Shown: positions 7,844-13,996, numbered from the stretch's first letter. The stretch is 13,996 nt of DNA from CAZUQP01 sp964484285 (GCA_964484285.1 CAZAEO010000057.1:1-13996), one strand, 5' to 3'. The notes: a model not told the origin generated them from the sequence alone. Numbers and translations: made by a program.

Positions 7844-8377
7844 TTGGAACAATATCGAGGTACAACGATTTTATCTGTGCGACGTAATGATGCTGTCGTG
7901 ATTGGCGGTGATGGGCAAGTGAGTCACGGTCATACCATTATGAAAGCAAATGCACGCAAGGTCCGTCGTTTGTATAACAATAAGGTTATTGCGGGATTTG
8001 CTGGTGGTACAGCGGATGCATTTACCCTCTTTGAACGCTTTGAAGCGAAACTTGAAACACATCAAGGCAATCTTGTACGCGCAGCCGTTGAACTTGCAAA
8101 AGATTGGCGTACTGACCGCATGTTACGTAAATTAGAAGCTTTGCTTGCTGTTGCCGATGCGAAAAGTTCATTAATGATTACCGGGAACGGGGATGTGATT
8201 GAGCCCGAAAATAATCTTATTGCGATTGGTTCAGGGGGTGCTTACGCGAAATCCGCAGCGCAAGCATTATTAGAAAATACAGAATTAGATGCACGCACTA
8301 TTGTGGAAAAATCATTAGGTATTGCTGCATCAATATGCATTTATACCAATAATCATTTTACGATTGAATCATTATAA
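7844..8377 (+). CDS. hslV: HslV, peptidase subunit of the HslUV ATP-dependent protease (TTG start)
   Basis: HslV forms a double hexamer of threonine peptidases that degrades unfolded proteins fed in by HslU. The 177-residue protein shows the family blocks GDGQVSHG, ARKVRRLY, VIAGFAGGTADAFTLFERFE, WRTDRMLRKLEALLAVAD and ENNLIAIGSGG. The catalytic threonine should be Thr7 in the sequence RGTTILSVRR. E. coli HslV exposes this Thr by removing Met alone, whereas here a six-residue leader (MEQYRG) precedes it, as in several other bacterial HslV proteins. The start is TTG at 7844. A near-perfect GGAGGT at 7831-7836, seven bases upstream, makes this start convincing. No in-frame ATG suits the conserved N-terminus. 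The C-terminus ends a few residues earlier than in E. coli. hslU follows 23 bases later. Confidence 0.97.
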   Translation: MEQYRGTTILSVRRNDAVVIGGDGQVSHGHTIMKANARKVRRLYNNKVIAGFAGGTADAFTLFERFEAKLETHQGNLVRAAVELAKDWRTDRMLRKLEALLAVADAKSSLMITGNGDVIEPENNLIAIGSGGAYAKSAAQALLENTELDARTIVEKSLGIAASICIYTNNHFTIESL

Positions 8378-8400
8378 AGACAAATCACAACGGTAATCCT

Positions 8401-9771
8401 ATGTCTAAAATCCGATTAAACGAACAAACATCGATACCTCATTTGACACCCAAAGAAATTGTCAATGAATTGGATAAACATATTATTGGCCAGGCTGGCG
8501 CAAAACGTGCTGTCGCTATTGCACTCCGTAATCGTTGGCGCCGTATGCAATTAGGTAGTGAATTACGTGAAGAAATTATGCCAAAAAATATTTTAATGAT
8601 TGGCCCAACAGGAGTAGGTAAAACTGAAATTGCACGTCGATTGGCTAAGTTAGCGGATGCGCCTTTTATCAAAGTAGAAGCAACTAAATTTACTGAAGTA
8701 GGTTATGTAGGGCGCGATGTTGAATCCATTATTCGTGATTTAGCGGATATGGCTATCAAGATGATGCGTGAAAAAGAAATGGCAAAAGTGCGAACGCTTG
8801 CAGAAGATGCAGCGGAAGAACGTATTTTAGATGCCTTGTTGCCGTCACCGCGCGCAAGCTTTGTCGGCGAACCGCATGAACCTGTCAAGGATGATTCTTC
8901 AACACGACAATTATTTCGAAAAAAATTACGTGAAGGCGAGTTAGATGAAAAAGAAATTGAAATTGAAGTGTCTGCGGCACCGATAGGCGTTGAAATTATG
9001 GCGCCTCCCGGCATGGAAGAAATGACGAATCAATTGCAAAGCATGTTTCAAAATTTATCTTCTGATCGTAAAAAAACGCGTAAAGTTAAAATTGTTGATG
9101 CACGTAAAATTTTACGCGAAGAAGAAGCTGCAAAATTAATTGATGACGATGAATTAAAAGCGCGAGCGTTAGAAAGCGTTGAACAAAATGGCATTGTGTT
9201 TTTGGATGAAGTCGATAAAATTGCAAAACGTTCAGAAACTATGGGAGCTGATGTATCACGCGAAGGCGTGCAGCGTGATTTATTGCCTTTGATTGAAGGT
9301 TCAACCGTATCAACTAAATATGGTATGGTGCGTACGGATCATATTTTATTTATTGCATCAGGCGCATTTCATTTTGCAAAGCCATCTGACTTAATTCCTG
9401 AATTGCAAGGACGTTTACCTATCCGGGTTGAATTAAAAGCCTTAAGTACTGAAGATTTCGTCCGAATTCTGACAGAACCTACAGCGTCATTAACAGAGCA
9501 ATATATTGCATTATTAGAAACAGAAGGTGTCAGTATTCAATTTATGCCGGAAGGCGTTAAACGTATCGCAGAAGTAGCCTGGTATGTCAATGAGCGTACC
9601 GAGAATATCGGTGCACGCCGCCTGCATACTGTAATGGAGCGCTTACTTGAAGAGGTTTCTTATGAAGCATCAGATCGTAGCGGACAAGCAGTCGAGATCA
9701 ATGCCGAGTATGTGAATAAACATTTAGAGCATTTGATGAAAGACGAGGATTTAAGTCGTTATATTTTATGA
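8401..9771 (+). CDS. hslU: HslU, ATPase/unfoldase subunit of the HslUV protease
   Basis: HslU is the AAA+ ring that unfolds substrates and threads them into HslV. The 456-residue protein (E. coli 443) has the N-terminal LTPKEIVNELDKHIIGQ segment and Walker A GPTGVGKT (68-75). The pore loop is GYVG (101-104). The inserted I-domain lies at about 110-240, with a Met/Gln-rich MAPPGMEEMTNQLQSMF section. Walker B is IVFLDE (Asp269, Glu270). The sensor-2 region near 400 reads ENIGARRLHTVMERLLEE. The C-terminus, DLSRYIL, is the conserved tail that docks into HslV. Everything needed for activity is present. Its stop overlaps the next gene's start as ATGA, which suggests translational coupling. Expression should follow the heat-shock promoter in front of hslV. 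Confidence 0.99.
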   Translation: MSKIRLNEQTSIPHLTPKEIVNELDKHIIGQAGAKRAVAIALRNRWRRMQLGSELREEIMPKNILMIGPTGVGKTEIARRLAKLADAPFIKVEATKFTEVGYVGRDVESIIRDLADMAIKMMREKEMAKVRTLAEDAAEERILDALLPSPRASFVGEPHEPVKDDSSTRQLFRKKLREGELDEKEIEIEVSAAPIGVEIMAPPGMEEMTNQLQSMFQNLSSDRKKTRKVKIVDARKILREEEAAKLIDDDELKARALESVEQNGIVFLDEVDKIAKRSETMGADVSREGVQRDLLPLIEGSTVSTKYGMVRTDHILFIASGAFHFAKPSDLIPELQGRLPIRVELKALSTEDFVRILTEPTASLTEQYIALLETEGVSIQFMPEGVKRIAEVAWYVNERTENIGARRLHTVMERLLEEVSYEASDRSGQAVEINAEYVNKHLEHLMKDEDLSRYIL

Positions 9772-10127
9772 CAGACCAACAAGAACATTATCCAACAGAA
9801 ATTATTTTACACAAGAAATCGAGAACGCTTGAAGTAATATTTGAAAACAAAGAGCGTTTTCTTTTGCCTTGTGAATATTTACGCGTGTTTTCACCTTCTG
9901 CTGAAGTGCGCGGCCATGGCATAGGCAATGAAAAATTAGTTCTTGGTAAAGAACAGGTGGGCATTTTGGCGATTGAACCGGTCGGTCATTACGCGGTTAA
10001 ATTTATTTTTAGTGATGGGCATCGCACTGGAATTTATAGTTGGCAGACACTCTATTCCCTAGGTGTGAATTATCAGCAAAATTGGCGAGTGTATTTGGAG
10101 AAAGCGGCATGGACAAAGAACGTTTAA
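9768..10127 (+). CDS. DUF971 (gamma-butyrobetaine hydroxylase N-terminal-like) small protein
   Basis: This is a 119-residue stand-alone DUF971/GBBH-like N-terminal domain. The sequence shows the family outline: a start TEIILHKKSRTLEVIFEN, then FLLPCEYLRVFSPSAEVRGHG, a beta-rich middle (VGILAIEPVGHYAVKFIFSDGH) and the closing GIYSWQTLYSLG signature. In other proteins this domain is fused to carnitine-pathway hydroxylases or to Mrp/HCF101-type iron-sulfur cluster carriers. The role of the single-domain version is not settled. It begins inside the hslU stop codon (ATGA overlap) and ends 19 bases into rpiA. Pseudomonas also carries a DUF971 gene right after hslU, so the link with HslUV is conserved beyond this genome. 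Its length is normal for the stand-alone form. Confidence 0.9.
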   Translation: MTDQQEHYPTEIILHKKSRTLEVIFENKERFLLPCEYLRVFSPSAEVRGHGIGNEKLVLGKEQVGILAIEPVGHYAVKFIFSDGHRTGIYSWQTLYSLGVNYQQNWRVYLEKAAWTKNV

Positions 10128-10762
10128 GAAAAATCGCAGCAAAAGCCGCTCTGGATTATATCGAGTATGGTGCCGTGCTGGGCGTAGGAACAGGTTCAAC
10201 TGTGAATTGTTTTATCGAAGAATTAAAATCAGTCAAAGGAAAAATTGAAGCTGCGGTCGCAAGCTCACTTGAAACTGAAAGACGCTTAAAAGCACTTGCC
10301 ATTCCCATCTGTGATTTAAACAGTGTTAATGAATTACCCGTATATATTGATAGCGCTGATGAAGTCAATGCTGCTAAGCAAATGATTAAAGGCGGCGGCG
10401 GTGCACTGACACGGGAAAAAATTGTCGCAGCGGTGGCAAAAAAATTTATTTGCATAGCGGATCAAAGCAAAAAAGTAGATTTGCTCGGGACTTTTCCTGT
10501 TGCAATTGAGGTCATCCCTATGGCGCGCAGTTATGTGGCGCGTCAAATTGTTAAATTAGGCGGTGATCCCGTTTATCGTCAAGGATTTGTTACCGATAAC
10601 GGCAATGTTATTTTGGACGTATTTAATTTAAAAATAGTAGAACCTATCGCTCTCGAAGAAAAAATCAATAACATTGTTGGAGTAATCGCAAGCGGCATTT
10701 TTGCCAAAAGATCGGCAGATGTTGTGCTGCTCGCAACTGAAACAGGCATTCAACATGACTGA
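10109..10762 (+). CDS. rpiA: Ribose-5-phosphate isomerase A
   Basis: RpiA interconverts ribose 5-phosphate and ribulose 5-phosphate in the pentose phosphate pathway. The 217-residue protein matches E. coli RpiA (219) nearly end to end. GVGTGST at 25-31 binds phosphate. The catalytic region carries Asp81, Asp84, Lys94 and Glu103 at the same numbers as in E. coli, within DSADE, KGGGGALTREK and nearby residues. EVIPMAR (134-140) and VTDNGNVILDV (161-171) follow. The usual DGADE reads DSADE here, a mild substitution. The start at 10109 is chosen because it gives the family N-terminus and has GGAG at 10097-10100; the longer frame from 10040 lies inside DUF971. The gene overlaps DUF971 by 19 bases and the asparaginase gene by 8, so it is probably expressed within the hslVU transcript. 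Confidence 0.97.
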   Translation: MDKERLRKIAAKAALDYIEYGAVLGVGTGSTVNCFIEELKSVKGKIEAAVASSLETERRLKALAIPICDLNSVNELPVYIDSADEVNAAKQMIKGGGGALTREKIVAAVAKKFICIADQSKKVDLLGTFPVAIEVIPMARSYVARQIVKLGGDPVYRQGFVTDNGNVILDVFNLKIVEPIALEEKINNIVGVIASGIFAKRSADVVLLATETGIQHD

Positions 10763-11774
10763 AAAACGCAAATCTGTAGGTGTTCTTTCAACGGGCGGAA
10801 CGATCAGCATGCAGAAAACGCCGCGTGGTTATGCACCTATACCTGGCTATTTAGAAAAAGCAATGGCAAACATCCCTGAATTACACAATCAAGATATGCC
10901 AGCTTATGTGATTTACGAAGATGAAAGACCGATGGATTCTGCCAACATGACACCCCATGATTGGTATCGAATGGGTCATTTCATTAAAGAACATTATGCA
11001 GAACATGATGGTTTTGTGATTTTACATGGCACAGATACAATGGCATACACAGCATCTGCGCTCTCGTTTATGCTAGAAAATTTAGGTAAGCCAGTTATTT
11101 TAACAGGTTCGCAGTTGCCATTATTTGCAACGCGTAATGATGCACGTGAAAATTTAATTAATGCATTATTTATTGCAGGGCAATATCTCATTCCTGAGGT
11201 ATGCATTTATTTTAACAATAAATTGTTTCGTGGAAATCGCAGTAAAAAAGTGGACGCGGCAAATTTTGCTGCATTTTCATCGCCTAATTTTCCGATCTTA
11301 GGCAAAGTGGGCACGGATGTTTCCATTCGTTACGAATTATTGCGCACTGCTCCGCGTGAAAATGTAGAGTTACACAAAATGAATCCTGTCATTATTAATA
11401 CATTGCGTATTTTTCCGGGTGTTTCACCGGAAATGATGCGCCATTTTTTAGAAAGTCCGCTGCAGGCTCTTATATTAGAAACTTACGGAGTAGGAACAGC
11501 GCCTGAACATCCAGAGTTTATTGATGTTCTTCAACGTCTTGCTAAAAGAGAGATTATCATTGTCAATTGTAGTCAATGCGCACATGCAAAAGTAAAAATG
11601 AATGATTACGCTGTAGGGGAAGCATTGTTAAAAGCCGGGGTTGTTTCTGGTGGAGATATGACAGTCGAGGCCATCATTACTAAATTATTTTATTTATTGA
11701 GCCGCAATTTATCGCTTAATGAAGTGAAAAAGCAATTGGCAATTAATTTGCGCGGTGAATTAACCGTTGTGTGA
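10755..11774 (+). CDS. ansA: Type I (cytoplasmic) L-asparaginase
   Basis: This enzyme hydrolyses L-asparagine to aspartate and ammonia. The 339-residue protein has almost exactly the length of E. coli AnsA (338) and its pattern throughout. The nucleophile motif is STGGTIS with Thr13. The second catalytic block is HGTDTMAYTASALSFM with Thr93 and Asp94, and the likely catalytic lysine is Lys165 after RGNRSK. There is no signal peptide, which fits the cytoplasmic, lower-affinity type I class rather than the periplasmic type II. The C-terminal helical domain includes GGDMTVEAIITKL and ends NLRGELTVV. The ATG at 10755 overlaps the end of rpiA by 8 bases; an earlier in-frame start at 10701 would lengthen the overlap without adding conserved sequence. 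It converges with the patatin-like gene, with only 10 bases between the stops and no clear terminator. Confidence 0.95.
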   Translation: MTEKRKSVGVLSTGGTISMQKTPRGYAPIPGYLEKAMANIPELHNQDMPAYVIYEDERPMDSANMTPHDWYRMGHFIKEHYAEHDGFVILHGTDTMAYTASALSFMLENLGKPVILTGSQLPLFATRNDARENLINALFIAGQYLIPEVCIYFNNKLFRGNRSKKVDAANFAAFSSPNFPILGKVGTDVSIRYELLRTAPRENVELHKMNPVIINTLRIFPGVSPEMMRHFLESPLQALILETYGVGTAPEHPEFIDVLQRLAKREIIIVNCSQCAHAKVKMNDYAVGEALLKAGVVSGGDMTVEAIITKLFYLLSRNLSLNEVKKQLAINLRGELTVV

Positions 11775-11784
11775 ATATTTATAG

Positions 11785-12984
11785 TCACCGCCACGGTATA
11801 CATTGTCTTTTTTCTTCTTTTTTACATATCGAGTTATTTTCTATTTCTACGGATACTGTTTCAGAAGATGTGATGACGGAGGACGATGACCAAAAGGAGT
11901 AGTTACTGGTTGCACTCATAATAAAATTATTTTTTTCATCCGGTGGTATTTTGATTTCGTTATTGAGTGAAAGAGGCGCACTTTGAATGGATAATTGTGC
12001 TGCTTGCGGTGCGATCTTTAAATATTGATACGTTGCGTCTATTCCGGATGCGTAAAGTTCCTTCTGTTTTTCTACACTAATATCGAAATCAGCTAATTTA
12101 ATGCCTTTTCTATCAATTAAGATTGTTCTATCACGATGTGCCGGATGTTTTAATTTCTCTGTTTGATTGGCGAGTCCCTTATACAATAGGGCATAAATAA
12201 AAGCGGTTGGATTGTTATCTGGGATGGCAGAAATAATTTTTTCTTGAGCGGGGTTTATTTCGATGGGGGTTGACAACGCTAATCCTAATGTTTCTGGATT
12301 CACATAAGGATGATTTGCAGCCTCACAATATTCAGGAGCATCAAAAATAGTGTCGATGGGTAAATTATCCACGAAACCGCCATCACTATAAGCAAATCCT
12401 TTATTATTGTCTCGGACTTGAATGAATGTACCTTCTGCTTTTTCTTCCAAGCGAACACGGGGGAAATAAGGTGTAGCAGAAGCGGAAGCTAAAATAATGG
12501 GTGCAATGGGAGTATCTGGAGTCGTGTCCCACGAAAAATAAACTGCTTTTGATTCTTCGATGTTGTTACAATAATATGTTTTTGTTGCAGTGACATATAA
12601 ATCTAGATATCCGCGCTCTCTTAGTTTTGCAAATGTAACATCTTCAGAAAGATCTCTCATTTTTAAAATGTCTTTAATGACTTCAAGGAGCTTATTGCCA
12701 TAGTATATGCCGTATTTGGCAGTAAAATTGGTAAGGCGCGTGGTGGGAAGATAGGGGCCATCTTGTAAACTAGGAAAATGTATTTTTGTTAAATAGTCTT
12801 TCATTTCTCTGTCGTTAAAATGTAAGCATACCATCAATCCAACAATGGCGCCGACAGAGGTGCCAACTACACGTTCCACCTTACTTAGGATTCCATTAAG
12901 ACGTAATATCTTGAGCGCGCCAGGATAAGCAAGTGCTCCCGCAATACCACCGCCGCCTAATACAAGATTTCTGATAGTAGCCAT
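11785..12984 (-). CDS. Patatin-like phospholipase, candidate secreted effector
   Basis: This 399-residue protein has the complete patatin (bacterial phospholipase A-type) catalytic set. The oxyanion-hole motif GGGGIAG is at 10-16, the nucleophile elbow GTSVG at 41-45 with Ser43, and DGG at 201-203 with Asp201 completes the Ser-Asp dyad. It should hydrolyse acyl ester bonds in lipids; the exact substrate is unknown. There is no signal peptide or membrane segment. Past the catalytic domain (about 1-300) lies a tail whose last 45 residues hold a serine run (WSSSS), acidic residues and a KKEEK cluster, features common in C-terminal Dot/Icm secretion signals. Legionella has many patatin-like proteins, several translocated (VipD, Vpd proteins). 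An AAAGGA ribosome binding site lies six bases upstream, and a PmrA-like box precedes it. Effector status is inferred; a housekeeping phospholipase remains possible. Confidence 0.88.
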   Translation of the reverse strand: MATIRNLVLGGGGIAGALAYPGALKILRLNGILSKVERVVGTSVGAIVGLMVCLHFNDREMKDYLTKIHFPSLQDGPYLPTTRLTNFTAKYGIYYGNKLLEVIKDILKMRDLSEDVTFAKLRERGYLDLYVTATKTYYCNNIEESKAVYFSWDTTPDTPIAPIILASASATPYFPRVRLEEKAEGTFIQVRDNNKGFAYSDGGFVDNLPIDTIFDAPEYCEAANHPYVNPETLGLALSTPIEINPAQEKIISAIPDNNPTAFIYALLYKGLANQTEKLKHPAHRDRTILIDRKGIKLADFDISVEKQKELYASGIDATYQYLKIAPQAAQLSIQSAPLSLNNEIKIPPDEKNNFIMSATSNYSFWSSSSVITSSETVSVEIENNSICKKEEKRQCIPWR

Positions 12985-13014
12985 AAATAATCCTTTATTT
13001 TCTACTTCAAATGA

Positions 13015-13048
13015 ATATTACGCTATCAAACCTTAAGAGATGCTTAAG
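13015..13048 (-). promoter_or_regulatory. PmrA-box-like repeat and -10 element upstream of the patatin-like gene
   Basis: Two CTTAAG hexamers at 13043-13048 and 13032-13037 repeat with an 11-base period, giving TTAA, seven bases, TTAA. This is the core spacing of the direct-repeat PmrA box (cTTAAtatT half-sites) described for Dot/Icm genes and effectors in Legionella and Coxiella. Reading toward the phospholipase gene, the second TTAA is followed after 12 bases by TAATAT (13020-13015), a reasonable -10 hexamer. The predicted start is near 13008, with a leader of about 24 bases. CTTAAG is itself palindromic, so orientation cannot be fixed from the hexamers alone. Confidence 0.5.
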
Positions 13049-13090
13049 CATTACACATGACACATGCGTTGAAACAGGTTTCTAAGATAG

Positions 13091-13118
13091 ATGACTTTTT
13101 CTCAAGATCCTTTACAAT
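13091..13118 (+). promoter_or_regulatory. Candidate sigma-70 promoter for the small hypothetical gene at 13155
   Basis: ATGACT (13091-13096, four of six to TTGACA) and TACAAT (13113-13118, five of six to TATAAT) are 16 bases apart. Transcription would begin near 13125. That leaves about 30 bases before the ATG at 13155 and only about 9 before the ATG at 13134, which favours the later start. The match is modest in an AT-rich background. Confidence 0.35.
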
Positions 13119-13154
13119 GGCGTCATTGTTCACATGTTTAATAAGCGGTTTATT

Positions 13155-13490
13155 ATGCTATACAAAGTAACCAAACAATATGCGCGCGGCACGGATGTTC
13201 CAGTGGCTGAGTTTAATGACATAAATGATGCAAAAATATTTGTCTTTGCCAGATTAGCAGAAGATGCAAAATTAAAAGTAAAAGTGACATACCGATTGTT
13301 TGAAGGTATAGAAATGCTTGAAGAATTCAGTGAGAGTCCAGCAAGCGCGAGCGGTGGTGTATCTCAAACCTCCGGATCAAGCGCAGGTCAAAAAAGCAGT
13401 TTTCAACCGACTCCCTTCAACGCTGCGCCTCGACCGCCAGGTATGCCGCATAACTGGATAAAAGATGATGAAGAGAAAAGTAAAAAATAA
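13155..13490 (+). CDS. Small hypothetical protein with an ordered N-terminus and a disordered Pro/Ser-rich tail
   Basis: This 111-residue protein belongs to no family I can name. Residues 1-58 look like a compact domain with alternating strand and helix patterns: LYKVTKQYARG, then AEFNDINDAKIFVFARLAED, then KVKVTYRLFEG and EMLEEF. From about 59 the chain turns Ser/Gly-rich, then Pro-rich (QPTPFNAAPRPPGMPHNW), and ends in a charged tail (KDDEEKSKK). The abrupt change suggests a folded domain plus a flexible, possibly partner-binding tail. There is no signal peptide or membrane helix. The ATG at 13155 is preferred over 13134: an AAGCGG lies upstream, and the candidate promoter would leave almost no leader for the earlier one. 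It runs divergently from the patatin-like gene, with shared upstream DNA of 170 bases. Similar sequences may exist in Legionellales, but this is only an impression. Confidence 0.72.
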   Translation: MLYKVTKQYARGTDVPVAEFNDINDAKIFVFARLAEDAKLKVKVTYRLFEGIEMLEEFSESPASASGGVSQTSGSSAGQKSSFQPTPFNAAPRPPGMPHNWIKDDEEKSKK

Positions 13491-13521
13491 TCCTTCTTTA
13501 AAATGGCTGCGTGAACATTAC

Positions 13522-13553
13522 AAAAAACCCAACAACTAAAAAAGTTGTTGGGT
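13522..13553 (-). terminator. Rho-independent terminator for the minus-strand small gene
   Basis: ACCCAACAACT (13527-13537) pairs perfectly with AGTTGTTGGGT (13543-13553) around a five-A loop, an 11-bp stem. On the minus strand the hairpin is followed by a run of T (complement of the A-run 13522-13527), the standard intrinsic terminator form. It therefore ends transcription coming from the gene at 13814-13617, about 64 bases downstream of its stop. On the plus strand no T-run follows, so it would be weak for the gene ending at 13490. Confidence 0.85.
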
Positions 13554-13616
13554 AAGCAAGAACAAGAACGTTTCAGTTTTTATTTAGAGATATTTTAAGA
13601 TTCAATATTGTTTTTT

Positions 13617-13814
13617 TTATGATCTTTTATCTTTGTTGTTTTTTTGTTGCCACTCGCCATGTCCATGTTGGGCACCTGGTTGCTGCTTGGGTGAGGAGGG
13701 TTGTTGTGGATTGGTTTTTTGAGGCCCTTGATTACCATAAGGATTACCTGGATTACCTGTTTGTGATGAGCGCTGGTTACCGCCTTGTGGATTGCCTTTT
13801 GAATACTCTTTCAT
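13617..13814 (-). CDS. Very small disordered Gly/Asn/Gln/Pro-rich protein
   Basis: This is a 65-residue, strongly hydrophilic protein made mostly of Gly, Asn, Gln, Pro, Ser and Lys, with almost no hydrophobic residues; it should be intrinsically disordered. It starts MKEYSKGNPQGGNQ, contains a GNPGNPYGNQGPQ repeat-like core and a His/Gly patch (QHGHGEW), and ends in a basic NNKDKRS. Composition alone is weak evidence of coding. However, a full AGGAGG ribosome binding site lies seven bases before the ATG, and a strong intrinsic terminator follows on the same strand, so the gene is very probably real and possibly well expressed. A tandem 9-base duplication (13741-13758) encodes the repeated GNP unit. 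I do not recognise a family. It loosely recalls small hydrophilic stress proteins but lacks a KGG motif. Confidence 0.7.
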   Translation of the reverse strand: MKEYSKGNPQGGNQRSSQTGNPGNPYGNQGPQKTNPQQPSSPKQQPGAQHGHGEWQQKNNKDKRS

Positions 13815-13876
13815 GGAAATGCCTCCTATTAATTTTCAGGGTTTCCACTTTCTATTCTACTCCAAATCAAGGGTAT

Positions 13877-13890
13877 TTTTTGCGCAAAAA
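13877..13890. promoter_or_regulatory. Perfect palindrome between divergent genes (possible operator)
   Basis: TTTTTGCGCAAAAA is a perfect 14-base palindrome with a GC-rich centre. It lies between the start of the minus-strand small gene (13814) and the TATAAT box of the plus strand (13912-13917). A dimeric regulator could bind here, but an A/T-flanked GCGC can arise by chance in AT-rich DNA. Confidence 0.3.
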
Positions 13891-13911
13891 TCAGCATTGA
13901 TTCAAATTGTG

Positions 13912-13917
13912 TATAAT
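13912..13917 (+). promoter_or_regulatory. Consensus -10 box (TATAAT) near the right edge
   Basis: A perfect TATAAT lies at 13912-13917, preceded directly by TG. No good -35 hexamer lies 16-18 bases upstream, so it would depend on the TG or on an activator. Transcription would start near 13924 and run out of the window. An AGGAGG at 13986-13991 near the very end could be the ribosome binding site of a gene starting just beyond 13996. Confidence 0.4.
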
Positions 13918-13933
13918 TATTGAGCAATATGCT

Positions 13934-13996
13934 ATGTCTTTTCTCAGTACACGACAAAATTTTTATTTTGACTCCGTTCGCTCTGAGGAGGCCGCA
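13934..13996 (+). CDS. Possible 5' end of a gene leaving the window on the right (partial)
   Basis: From the ATG at 13934 a frame of 21 codons (MSFLSTRQNFYFDSVRSEEA and one more Ala) is open to the edge. No ribosome binding site precedes it, and the predicted transcript start is only about ten bases away. A second ATG at 13929 in another frame is also open. The AGGAGG at 13986-13991 suggests instead that this stretch is an untranslated leader and the true start lies outside. No family is recognisable. Confidence 0.22.
   Translation, partial: MSFLSTRQNFYFDSVRSEEAA

Noticed and set aside
7950..8135. Plus-strand 61-codon frame inside hslV
   Set aside because: It is a shifted frame of a highly conserved gene; the translation shows no domain.
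10040..10108. Longer start for RpiA inside DUF971
   Set aside because: The ATG at 10109 has GGAG upstream and gives catalytic residues numbered exactly as in E. coli RpiA.
11760..11800. Possible bidirectional terminator between the convergent asparaginase and patatin-like genes
   Set aside because: Only a five-base ACCGT/ACGGT pairing with a long loop and no T-run is visible.
13527..13553. Hairpin taken as terminator of the plus-strand gene ending at 13490
   Set aside because: On the plus strand the stem is followed by AAGCAAG, not a T-run; the T-run is only on the minus strand.
13619..13900. Plus-strand 93-codon frame opposite the small Gly/Asn-rich gene
   Set aside because: No ribosome binding site, an odd Leu/Phe/Val/Trp-rich composition, and the minus strand carries both AGGAGG and a matching terminator.

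Overview
The window is a gene-dense, AT-rich stretch of a gammaproteobacterial chromosome. The proteins and the order dprA-smg-topA, then argS-SPOR protein-hslV-hslU-DUF971, fit a Legionellales member (Legionella/Coxiella-like). This is inferred from gene content and residue patterns; no database search was possible.

Left end (1-1364): an eroding or accessory region. It holds the 5' end of an unrecognised minus-strand gene, a frameshifted gene remnant, a queuosine-precursor-transporter-like (VUT/YhhQ) gene that appears to have lost its middle in frame, and an intact GNAT acetyltransferase.

Centre (1378-11774): housekeeping genes, all on the plus strand. dprA, smg and topA handle DNA uptake and topology. 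A short palindromic repeat separates topA from argS. argS abuts a membrane-anchored SPOR (FtsN-like) gene by a 1-base overlap. A clear sigma-32-type heat-shock promoter then precedes hslV, which uses a TTG start behind a strong ribosome binding site. From hslU on, the genes overlap: hslU/DUF971 by 4 bases, DUF971/rpiA by 19, rpiA/asparaginase by 8. The HslVU protease, a small GBBH-N domain protein, ribose-5-phosphate isomerase and a type I asparaginase therefore look like one heat-inducible unit.

Right end (11785-13996): accessory genes. A minus-strand patatin-like phospholipase with all catalytic motifs and a Ser/Glu-rich tail has a direct repeat upstream (CTTAA half-sites 11 bp apart, 12 bp before a -10-like hexamer). 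This resembles the PmrA box that controls Dot/Icm effectors in Legionella and Coxiella. It makes the gene a candidate secreted effector and is the most interesting signal here. Next come a small two-part hypothetical protein, a 65-residue disordered Gly/Asn/Gln/Pro-rich protein with a strong ribosome binding site and its own terminator, and a perfect TATAAT box at the right edge that probably serves a gene running out of the window.
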